From an uncultured Candidatus Poseidoniales archaeon (GTDB lineage: Archaea; Thermoplasmatota; Poseidoniia; Poseidoniales; Thalassarchaeaceae): a DNA stretch of 64,000 nt. Shown here piece after piece: positions 49,086 to 57,481 of this stretch; position 1 is the first letter of the stretch, and every line of letters begins with the position of its first letter. The translations under genes were made by a program, and so were the position numbers. The stretch spans positions 1 to 64,000 of the forward strand of contig CACELO010000002.1 in assembly GCA_902560445.1 (NCBI GenBank), given 5' to 3'. A model generated the notes under the pieces. It was not told the DNA's origin. It saw only the letters and a list, made by a program, of their open reading frames with translations, and did no database searches.

Positions 49086-49477
49086 GGATTGTTGCAGTAT
49101 GCGGTTCTTTCCATAGAGAAGAAGTCGAGAAAATGCTAGAATATGCTCGAGATGAAGCGGGCACTATGAACTCACAATTAACGGATATTGTTTGGGTTCC
49201 GGGGTCTATGGAAGTACCTCTCGCTTTGGAAAGACTACTCATCCGTGAGGATGTCGATGCTGCGATTACATTGGGGATTATCGAGCGAGGACAGACCCAG
49301 CATGGACTGGTTATGGGGCAATCTGTTACCCGTGCAATAATCGACCTACAAATCAAGCACGACAAACCAATAGGTTTGGGAATTATTGGACCGGGAGCCG
49401 AGCCGGAGCATATTGAACCGAGGCTAGAACCTCATGCTCGTGCGGCAGTGGGAGCCGTTGTTTCGATGAAAAACTGA
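49082..49477 (+). CDS. ribH: 6,7-dimethyl-8-ribityllumazine synthase
   Basis: Short lumazine synthase-type: WVPGSMEVPLALERLLIREDVDAAITLGIIERGQTQHGLVMGQSVTRAIIDLQI. Confidence 0.9.
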   Translation: MRIVAVCGSFHREEVEKMLEYARDEAGTMNSQLTDIVWVPGSMEVPLALERLLIREDVDAAITLGIIERGQTQHGLVMGQSVTRAIIDLQIKHDKPIGLGIIGPGAEPEHIEPRLEPHARAAVGAVVSMKN

Positions 49478-49514
49478 TGTTATTCGGATAAATATCAGTC
49501 AAGTTTGAGAGTCA

Positions 49515-50471
49515 ATGTTCAAAGAATGCCGGACATTGGGAGAACTCATGTCCGACGTGGTCCGCAATACAATCATCATCGGTTCAGGTCCCGCTGGATA
49601 TACCGCTGGCCTATATTCCGCTAGAGCAATGCTGGAGCCTTTGATGTTCGCTGGATATGCTTCAGGTGGTCAGCTAATGCTGACTTCTGATATCGAAAAT
49701 TTTCCCGGTTACCCACAGGGAATCGGCGGCCCTGAAATGATGGTTCAACTTAGAGAACAAGCCGAAAGATTTGGTCTTGAAGTTCATGATAAAAACGTCG
49801 AGAAGGTCGATGTCAGCAACAGGCCTTTCAAAGTCTGGGTTGAAGGAGAAGAATATCTCGCTCAGACCTTAATCATCTGTACAGGTGCAGAGGCAATTTG
49901 GTTGGGTGCAGAAGGGGAAGATGCACAGAAAGGCCGTGGAATCAGCACCTGCGCAACCTGTGATGGGGCATTTTTCCGTGATGAAGAAATTATCGTCGTA
50001 GGAGGGGGTGACTCAGCAATGGAAGAAGCTACTTTCCTGACTAGATTCGCTAGCAAGGTTACAATAATCCACAGAAGAGAGGTCTTCAGAGCCTCAAAAG
50101 TGATGTATGACCGAGCGGCAAATCATCCAAAGATTGAGATCAAGACATTTCGCTCCGTAAAAAAGTGGCTTTCTGATGAAAAAGGCCTCACTGGAGCTGT
50201 ATTGGAAGATCCTCGTGACGGTTCAACAGAAGAGATTTCATGCACTGGAGCTTTCATAGCAATTGGTCACAAACCAATTACAACCTTCCTAGAGGATCAA
50301 ATTGAAACCGATGATTCTGGTTACATAGTTCCTAAGGAGCATACAATGACTAGCATCCCTGGGGTATTCGCGGCAGGTGATGTAGTAGATACAAGATACA
50401 GGCAGGCAATCACCGCCGCAGGAATGGGTTGTCAGGCGGCAATAGATGCTGAGCGATGGTTAGAAGATTAA
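49515..50471 (+). CDS. trxB: Thioredoxin reductase
   Basis: IIIGSGPAGYTAGLYSARA, ISTCATCDGAFFRDEEIIVVGGGDSAMEEA, GVFAAGDVVDTRYRQAITAAGMGCQAAIDAE. Confidence 0.96.
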   Translation: MFKECRTLGELMSDVVRNTIIIGSGPAGYTAGLYSARAMLEPLMFAGYASGGQLMLTSDIENFPGYPQGIGGPEMMVQLREQAERFGLEVHDKNVEKVDVSNRPFKVWVEGEEYLAQTLIICTGAEAIWLGAEGEDAQKGRGISTCATCDGAFFRDEEIIVVGGGDSAMEEATFLTRFASKVTIIHRREVFRASKVMYDRAANHPKIEIKTFRSVKKWLSDEKGLTGAVLEDPRDGSTEEISCTGAFIAIGHKPITTFLEDQIETDDSGYIVPKEHTMTSIPGVFAAGDVVDTRYRQAITAAGMGCQAAIDAERWLED

Positions 50472-50486
50472 CACTGAAGTGGCGGA

Positions 50487-50900
50487 ATGGTTGAATTCGG
50501 GGTTTTCAGAAACCGAGAAAACTGGCTGGAAAGAAGTTGGCTATCACACCGGGTAGGAGATTTGTTCTATCTCTCTCACACCGCAGTCACACTTTGGTGC
50601 GCTGTACTTTGGTTAGGTCCGTATCAGTGGATGTGGTGGGGAGTTGTCATTCTGTACTCTGCCACAGAAATACTCTGGTTTTTCCGAGGTCGATTCTGTA
50701 TACTTTCAGATTTAGAAAGACACTTCAAAGGAATCCCGAGACCTGATGACCCATTAGACCAAAATTTTGTTCGAAGACTTTGGAATATATTGTTCCGAAT
50801 GGATATTTCATCCGAAACGGCACAGGTTTTGACTCGGATATGGGGCCGAATTGGTTTCACTGTTGCATTGGTCAGACTCTATTCATCTGGTGCCTTTTGA
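50487..50900 (+). CDS. Small membrane protein of unknown function
   Basis: 137 aa ORF with hydrophobic segments LFYLSHTAVTLWCAVLWLGPYQWMWWGVVILYSATEILWFF. Confidence 0.55.
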   Translation: MVEFGVFRNRENWLERSWLSHRVGDLFYLSHTAVTLWCAVLWLGPYQWMWWGVVILYSATEILWFFRGRFCILSDLERHFKGIPRPDDPLDQNFVRRLWNILFRMDISSETAQVLTRIWGRIGFTVALVRLYSSGAF

Positions 50901-50952
50901 GTCTGCCGTGCAGGCCGAAGGCAAAATGAATGAGTGGTGTACTCTCAAGAAC

Positions 50953-52103
50953 ATGGACGAGGAACTGAGCCAGGAGGAGAGGGCTAGATATGCGCGTCAT
51001 CTGATTCTTCCAGAGATGGGTGAAGAGGGCCAAAAGAAATTGAAAAAATCCTCTGTAATCGTTATTGGAGCCGGTGGATTAGGATCTCCTACTTTGCTAT
51101 ATTTGGCGGCAGCAGGTGTTGGTAAGATTGGAATAATCGACGATGATAGAGTAGACATAACTAATCTTCAAAGACAGGTTATTCATTCTACAGCGGCTGT
51201 TGGTTCGCTAAAAGTTGAGTCCGCCGCTAATCGTATTAGAGAATTAAATTCTGAAATTGAGATTGTTGAACATAACATCAGGTTAGATGTCAGTAACGCC
51301 TTGGAGTTACTTTCTGATTGGGACGTAGTAATAGATGGTACTGACAACTTCCCAACAAGATATACAATCAATGATGCATGTGAAATTCTAGGAACACCAT
51401 GGGTTTTTGGAAGCATTCATCGATTCGAAGGTCAGGTTACAGTTTTCAATTTTAACGACGGACCAAATTATCGAGATTTGTTTCCTAATGCACCCCCCCC
51501 CCTGAATTGGCTCCAAATTGCGCTGAGGCAGGAGTATTGGGGGTTTTGCCAGGAATAGTGGGTAGCGTTCAATCTGCTGAAGCAATCAAATTAATACTAG
51601 GCATTGGTGACTTGTTATCAGGTCAACTTATGGTGATTGATGCTAAATCTATGAAGACCCGTTCATTGCAATTTGACAAAATGCCTGAAAGAGAGAAAAT
51701 TACAGAAATGTCTGAACAATTGATAATGCAGGCTTGCCAAAGTCAAGAGGTTAGGGAAGAACCTCCTATTGGACATGTACTAGAGATAACTCCTGCAGAA
51801 TTTATCGAAAGGCGTTCTCAGGGTTGGAATCCTTTCCTTTTGGATGTTAGAAGGGAAAATGAGGCAGCAATCGTCAGTTTGCCCGGAACTGATTTACGGA
51901 TTGAACACATTAACGTTCCTGCAAAAGCAGAAGATTTGCCAAAGGATTGTGATTTGGTCATTTATTGTAGAAGCGGAGGTCGTTCGGATGCAGTCGCTAG
52001 ATGGTTAGGCCAGTCTGGATGGGACAGAGCTAGGGTTTGGAATATGGTTGGTGGCATTCACCTTTGGGCGGATCAGATAGATTCTGCAGTCCCAAAGTAT
52101 TGA
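50953..52103 (+). CDS. moeB: ThiF/MoeB-family adenylyltransferase with C-terminal rhodanese domain, frameshifted at a C10 tract (51493-51502)
   Basis: Frame 1: ARYARHLILPEMGEEGQKKLKKSSVIVIGAGGLGSPTLLYLAAAGVGKIGIIDDD...YRDLFPNAPPP. Frame 2 resumes PELAPNCAEAGVLGVLPGIVGSVQSAEAIKLILG... and rhodanese VIYCRSGGRSDAVA. Confidence 0.88.
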
Positions 52104-52113
52104 ATCCCCCTAT

Positions 52114-52310
52114 ATTGTGGTATAAATGCACTCTGTAAGTCGTTTAATTGTGGTATTAGAAGGAGATTTTATCGTTTTAACTAAAAACGTATGATATTTT
52201 TTTCTATTTATGGTATTTTTATTATCAGTATTGCTTTTAATTGTGGTTAATTATATTTAATTTTGACGAAAATAACGGCCTCAGAGATAGGCTCCCACTC
52301 ATATAGTGGT
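52114..52310 (+). promoter_or_regulatory. AT-rich intergenic region with five spaced TGGT-core elements (three ATTGTGGT)
   Basis: TGGT cores at 52118, 52151, 52211, 52244 and 52307 (spacings 33, 60, 33, 63). TTTAATTGTGGT occurs exactly at 52143-52154 and 52236-52247. Confidence 0.5.
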
Positions 52311-52366
52311 GTAATACTGATCCATACAGCGATTGTTTGTTGTACTAGTTGATACTAGGAGTAAGC

Positions 52367-55228
52367 GTGACAGGGCGACGAGGGATATGGCGTTGCCCTT
52401 CTTGCAACATACACCAGACCTGGAAATCGCGTGATCGAGGAACAACAAGATTAGATCGTAAGTGTACATCCTGCAACACTAGGATAAGAGTCACCCTAGA
52501 TCGTTCCGATAGTGGCAGAGGGAGGAAGCAACAAGCAGAGGTATGGGAGAGGTCATTTGACACTTCGATGCAGGAGTTACAAGATGAAGCGGATCTTCGA
52601 AATTCAGACGGAGTTGAACTAGACTCAGAGGACAAGAGCACTGGCCCTGTGAGTCAACTGGACTTACCTCCTCTTTGGGGAGGCGGGTGGAGACCGAAGC
52701 GACCTTTGGAGTTCTCCTCACCTTTACCGCAAGAAACTGCTAGAACAGAATTGATGAGATTTCTTGTTGAAAGGCACGACGGGTACACAGAGTCAGCTTT
52801 TGAATGTTGGAATTCACTCAATCCACCTGAACGATTTAATGGAAGAAGTTTTCATGAATTTAGTGAATCATTTTGTAACTCGTTTGAAAGAAGTTTAGCT
52901 GAAAGAGTATACGAACCGGGAGTGGCGACTCTTGCGAAACGAGAAATCATCCCTCGCAGAACAGGCAGTTCCTATCTAGATAGACGAGCAATACGCATGA
53001 TGAGGGATGTTGCCCTATGTCTACGTAGAATAGCACATACAGCCTCAATAAGTGTTGAAGACAGATTTCAATGGCAAAGATGGATGCACAGAACTCGTGC
53101 TTTAGATGAGCATCTGAAAGACTTGTTCATGGATGGAGTAACAACTCCTGATGGAAGTCAATTTGGGGGCAAGGGATTCCGCTCTACTTGGCAAGAAGGC
53201 GTAGTAGCATGCGCCACCTCAATGAGTAGAGCGATTGATCTCAGCGAAGATTCGATCGCTGATGCTGATGTAGTCGCCCCAATGATCAGAGATGTAGGTT
53301 TAGCACTATCGATGGGTCAGACGCCTCTAGAAATTTTCAACGCCCAAATGGGTAAGTCGAATTCCTACATGGATGGAGGAGTTGATTCAGCAGGAGGGAG
53401 GGATTTGCATGTCGGTAATTGGCACAAAAGAGTACTACCTCCTACTGCTCCACTACCAATAGCAAGTGCTACTGCTACCGGTGTTGCACTTGCGGCAAAT
53501 AGGCTTGCAAGACCTCGTTTTCACCTAGCACCGGTTGGTGAAGGTTGCAGTAGTAGCGGAGAATTTTGGGAAGCCATGAATCTAGCTGGTGCCAGAGGTC
53601 TACCAATTTCCTTTATGATTCAAAATAACCAGATCGCCCTTGATACTTTCACGACCGGGCAATCCGGCGCTGAAACCTTCGGAGACAAGGGTCATTCAAT
53701 GGGTATACCCACTTGGAGCATAGATGGTTCTGACCCCGCAGAATTTCATACATCGACCGCTGTTGCTCGTGAATTCGCCCTAGAGGGGGGTGGCCCGACT
53801 CTAATTCATGTTGAGACGATGCGAGGTTGTGGCCACGCACATCATCACGATGACCTGTACTTAGGGGCAGCAAGTGGGAACCCTCCTGGATACGTAGATA
53901 GGGAGTTGCTAACTTATTGGTCGGACAAAGACCCACTTCCTAACCATCGTGATTTATTGGTTAGATTAGGGGTAAGTGAAAGTAAACTTAGCAAAATGGA
54001 AGCAGAGGAGCAAGCATTGGTAGATGCAGCTCGAAAAGAAATGGAAGATACGGCATGGCCGGAAGGAAATTCGGTGACCAAGGGTGTGACTTCGTTTCAC
54101 GATGCCTCAACTCATTCAGAACAGTTCGACCGCTTTGGAGTGAGCCTTTCCGGAGGGGAGGGGCCAGTTCTTATCGGGGAGGTAGATATCGAATTCTCGG
54201 ATGCTGCGAACTCTTGGACATATAGCAAGGCAATACAGAATGGGATGGTAAGCCTTGCTGACAAATATGGAGATTCAATTGTCTTCATGGGAGAAGATAT
54301 GGAAGTAGCCGGAGCCTTTGGAATGAATCTGCCATTGAAAGCAAGAGGTCATTCGGACAAATTACTCGACATGCCTTTGTCTGAGGCGATTATCATACAT
54401 TCAGCAACGGGAGCAGCACTAGGTGGTATGCGACCTTTAGCAGAAATCCAGTTTGGAGGCTTTGCCGCTTTAGCGATGAATCCACTAATCAATAATGCAG
54501 CCCAACTCAGATGGAGATGGGGGGCCGAAGTTCCTCTGACTGTTCGAATACCACTAGGAGGAAAAACTCGGAGTGGGCCGTTCCATGCAAATATGATTGA
54601 ATCATGGTTTGCAAATGACCCTGGTTTGGTAATCGTATTTCCGTCTACGCCACAAGACGCTTACGACCTGTTGGTTGAGTCGCATGCCTTGAATGACCCA
54701 GTAGTATACCTTGAGCACATAGGACTCTATGGATTACGAGGAGGAAATACAGGGTGGGGACATTCAATTAACCAGATTGTTGACACTGATTCAGTTCATC
54801 AACGCCTTGCCTATGGTGAGAATAGCATAGGCAAGGCTAGAGTTGTGCGGGGCGGTAAGGATGTCACGATTGTAACTTGGGGAGCAATGGTCCATGTTGC
54901 ATTGGAAGCGGTTGAAGTGGCTGCAAAACGTGGTATTGAGGTAGAAATTGTTGATCTGCGGACAATATTGCCCTTCGACGCAAAAACCTGTATCGAGTCG
55001 GTTCGAAGAACCGGGCGTCTAATCGTTTTGCAAGAGTCTCAATACACCGGAGGGCTTGGACATACAGTTAGTAGCAGAATCCTAGAGGAGGCATTCTGGA
55101 ACCTAGAAAATGCACCAGTAGTAATCGGAGCACTAGACACTCCTGTTCCATTCTCCCCTCCGTTGGAAGACCACACTATCCCTACATCCGAGCTAGTGGT
55201 CAGACACATCAGGAGGATGTGTGAATGA
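52367..55228 (+). CDS. Zinc ribbon + fused E1 alpha/beta thiamine-dependent 2-oxoacid dehydrogenase
   Basis: N-terminal WRCPSCNIHQTW...RKCTSCNTRIRVTLDRS. E1-alpha-like RWMHRTRALDEHLKDLF...APVGEGCSSSGEFWEAMNLAGARGLPISFMIQNNQIAL; E1-beta-like FMGEDMEVAGAFG...PLSEAIIIHSATGAALGGMRPLAEIQFGGFA. ORF track begins at TTG 52349; GTG 52367 is plausible. Confidence 0.88.
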   Translation: MTGRRGIWRCPSCNIHQTWKSRDRGTTRLDRKCTSCNTRIRVTLDRSDSGRGRKQQAEVWERSFDTSMQELQDEADLRNSDGVELDSEDKSTGPVSQLDLPPLWGGGWRPKRPLEFSSPLPQETARTELMRFLVERHDGYTESAFECWNSLNPPERFNGRSFHEFSESFCNSFERSLAERVYEPGVATLAKREIIPRRTGSSYLDRRAIRMMRDVALCLRRIAHTASISVEDRFQWQRWMHRTRALDEHLKDLFMDGVTTPDGSQFGGKGFRSTWQEGVVACATSMSRAIDLSEDSIADADVVAPMIRDVGLALSMGQTPLEIFNAQMGKSNSYMDGGVDSAGGRDLHVGNWHKRVLPPTAPLPIASATATGVALAANRLARPRFHLAPVGEGCSSSGEFWEAMNLAGARGLPISFMIQNNQIALDTFTTGQSGAETFGDKGHSMGIPTWSIDGSDPAEFHTSTAVAREFALEGGGPTLIHVETMRGCGHAHHHDDLYLGAASGNPPGYVDRELLTYWSDKDPLPNHRDLLVRLGVSESKLSKMEAEEQALVDAARKEMEDTAWPEGNSVTKGVTSFHDASTHSEQFDRFGVSLSGGEGPVLIGEVDIEFSDAANSWTYSKAIQNGMVSLADKYGDSIVFMGEDMEVAGAFGMNLPLKARGHSDKLLDMPLSEAIIIHSATGAALGGMRPLAEIQFGGFAALAMNPLINNAAQLRWRWGAEVPLTVRIPLGGKTRSGPFHANMIESWFANDPGLVIVFPSTPQDAYDLLVESHALNDPVVYLEHIGLYGLRGGNTGWGHSINQIVDTDSVHQRLAYGENSIGKARVVRGGKDVTIVTWGAMVHVALEAVEVAAKRGIEVEIVDLRTILPFDAKTCIESVRRTGRLIVLQESQYTGGLGHTVSSRILEEAFWNLENAPVVIGALDTPVPFSPPLEDHTIPTSELVVRHIRRMCE

Positions 55229-55268
55229 AAAAGATTGACTCAAACATCATGAGCGGGGGCCGCTGAGC

Positions 55269-56231
55269 GTGGTAGAGATGCTAGACTCCGACCCGATTCT
55301 GGTCCTGATTGGATTCGTCTTATTGATGGCTGGCGGTGAAGGGATTGTCCAGGGAGCGGTGCAAATAGCATATCGACTACGAGTCCCTCCATTATTGGTT
55401 GGATTCACCATCGTTGCAATCGGGACATCTCTCCCTGAATTAGCCGTAGCAATTGAGGCGATTGCTCAAAATGAGCCCGATATTGCTGTTGGAGGAGTCT
55501 TAGGATCTAATGTTGCCAACGTTATGTTGGTTCTTGGTACCGCTTGCATGCTTGGATCAGGTGATGAGGCGGGGGTAGGAATACGACGAGATTCTATCGC
55601 TGTAATCTTTGCGACTCTTCTGCTAACAGCCTTCGTTTATTATGGCTCGATACCTGTTGAAGGAGGAGCATTCATGCTAATTTTACTGGTGAGTTACTAC
55701 ACCTATGCCTATCGTTCTTCTAAAGGCAAAGCCGATGCAGAGGAGCCAGAAGAAACTTGGCTTCCGGACAATATACTACTTGCTGTATTTGCAACAATCG
55801 CAGGCGGCGTAATGATTTGGCAGGGAGCTATTTTCCTTCTTGATGGAGCTACAGGTCTAGCGGATACATACGACATACCTACTGCGATTGTTGGACTTTC
55901 ATTAGTAGCCTTAGGGACTTCTTTACCAGAGTTAGCAGTAACTCTAATTGCGGCTATGAGAAATCAAGGTGGCGTCGCGGTAGGCAATGTATTGGGCTCT
56001 AATGTAATGAATATCCTTGGAATCTTAGGTACAGCTTCCGTAATAGGTGGAGGGATCGAAATTGCCTCGAAGTTTGAAGGACGAGATATATGGGTAGTTA
56101 TCCTAACATCTAGTTTAGTTGCAGCTATGTTACTCGACGATAGAGAAATTGGACCTAGAGTAGGTGCCACTATGGTAATCGGATATCTCGCCTACATGTC
56201 ATTCCTCTATTACAGCACAACACTAGGTTGA
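55269..56231 (+). CDS. Sodium/calcium exchanger family (CaCA) membrane protein
   Basis: Two inverted repeats: VGFTIVAIGTSLPELAVAIEA...VGGVLGSNVANVMLVLG and VGLSLVALGTSLPELAVTLIAAMRNQGGVAVGNVLGSNVMNILGILG. Confidence 0.93.
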   Translation: MVEMLDSDPILVLIGFVLLMAGGEGIVQGAVQIAYRLRVPPLLVGFTIVAIGTSLPELAVAIEAIAQNEPDIAVGGVLGSNVANVMLVLGTACMLGSGDEAGVGIRRDSIAVIFATLLLTAFVYYGSIPVEGGAFMLILLVSYYTYAYRSSKGKADAEEPEETWLPDNILLAVFATIAGGVMIWQGAIFLLDGATGLADTYDIPTAIVGLSLVALGTSLPELAVTLIAAMRNQGGVAVGNVLGSNVMNILGILGTASVIGGGIEIASKFEGRDIWVVILTSSLVAAMLLDDREIGPRVGATMVIGYLAYMSFLYYSTTLG

Positions 56232-56294
56232 AGGGCGGATTTTGTACGATATCCTTGCCCTAACGGCTAAGGCTGGAAGGCCTGTGGCGGCACC

Positions 56295-57443
56295 ATGGTT
56301 GAGTTCGCATTGTCCGAGGAGCAAGAGATGCTTCGTGAGTTGGCTCACGAATTTGCAAGGGATATTGTTCGGCCGAATGCAGAGCACTGGGATGATAAAT
56401 CCGAATTCCCTACTGAAGCAATTGCAGAGGCTCATGCATTAGGTCTCACCAACCTACACATCCCTGCTGAATACGGAGGGATGGGAATGGGGATTCTTGA
56501 CGAAGTATTGGTCTCTGAGGAATTTTCTTGGGGTGATCCTGGATTTGGCACAGCCGCATATTCCAATGGATTGACAGTTGGGCCAGTAATTACTGGCGGC
56601 ACTGAGGAACAGAAAGCCGAATATCTCGGACGATTGGTGAAAGAGCCATTGATAGCATCCTATTGCGTGACTGAACCCGGTGCAGGTAGTGACGTTGCAA
56701 GCATACAAACTACCGCTGTTCGAGATGGCGATCATTACATCCTAAATGGCCAGAAGATGTGGATTACAGGTGCAGGGCAAGCCGATTGGTTCTTCGTTTT
56801 GGCATACACTGACAAGTCAGCAGGATACAAAGGAATGAGTTCATTCATTGTCGAGAGTTCATGGGATGGAGTTTCCCTTGGAAAGAAAGAAACTAACATG
56901 GGACAAAGAGCTTCAGATACCAGAGCTGTAATCTTCGAAGATGTTCATGTCCCTGTTGAGAATCTAATTGGTGGAGTTGAAGGAGCGGGTTGGTTCAACG
57001 CAATGAAGGCATTTGACCTGTCACGACCTAATGTGGCAGCTCAAGCAGTTGGATGTTCTCGAGCCGCCTACGAATATGCTCTACAATATGCCGATGAACG
57101 CCAGACCTTTGGCAAGAAATTACATGAACATCAGGCAATTCAATTCATGCTGGCTGATATGAAAACAAAAATTGAGGCTGGTAGATTGTTGACTTGGCGA
57201 ACTTCATGGGAAGTTGATAATGGAATCAGAAATACAGAAAGTGCTGCTCACGCAAAGCGTTTTACTGCTGATTCATGTATGGAAATCACTACTGATGCGG
57301 TGCAAGTCTTCGGAGGCTATGGTTACTCAGAAGAGTATCCAGTAGCGCGACTAATGCGCGCCGCGAAGGTTCTACAAATTTACGAAGGAAGCAGTCAAGT
57401 TCAACGGATGATCATTGGAAGAGAAATGCTCAGAGACCTGTGA
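56295..57443 (+). CDS. Acyl-CoA dehydrogenase
   Basis: YCVTEPGAGSDVASIQTTAVRDGDHYILNGQKMWITGAGQADWFFVLAYTD, DAVQVFGGYGYSEEYPVARLMRAAKVLQIYEGSSQVQRMIIGREML. Confidence 0.96.
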   Translation: MVEFALSEEQEMLRELAHEFARDIVRPNAEHWDDKSEFPTEAIAEAHALGLTNLHIPAEYGGMGMGILDEVLVSEEFSWGDPGFGTAAYSNGLTVGPVITGGTEEQKAEYLGRLVKEPLIASYCVTEPGAGSDVASIQTTAVRDGDHYILNGQKMWITGAGQADWFFVLAYTDKSAGYKGMSSFIVESSWDGVSLGKKETNMGQRASDTRAVIFEDVHVPVENLIGGVEGAGWFNAMKAFDLSRPNVAAQAVGCSRAAYEYALQYADERQTFGKKLHEHQAIQFMLADMKTKIEAGRLLTWRTSWEVDNGIRNTESAAHAKRFTADSCMEITTDAVQVFGGYGYSEEYPVARLMRAAKVLQIYEGSSQVQRMIIGREMLRDL

Positions 57444-57444
57444 A

Positions 57445-57461
57445 TCAGCCCTAAGGGCTGA
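57445..57461. terminator. Triloop hairpin TCAGCCC-TAA-GGGCTGA downstream of acyl-CoA dehydrogenase
   Basis: 7-bp perfect stem just after the TGA stop. Confidence 0.45.
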
Positions 57462-57481
57462 ATAGTCAGCGGACCGCTTTA

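Noticed and set aside
50474-50500. GTGGCGGAATGGTTGAATTCGGGG resembles the 5' part of a Leu/Ser tRNA
   Set aside because: I could not find a matching anticodon stem, T-arm or acceptor 3' strand, and the segment overlaps the start of a plausible ORF.
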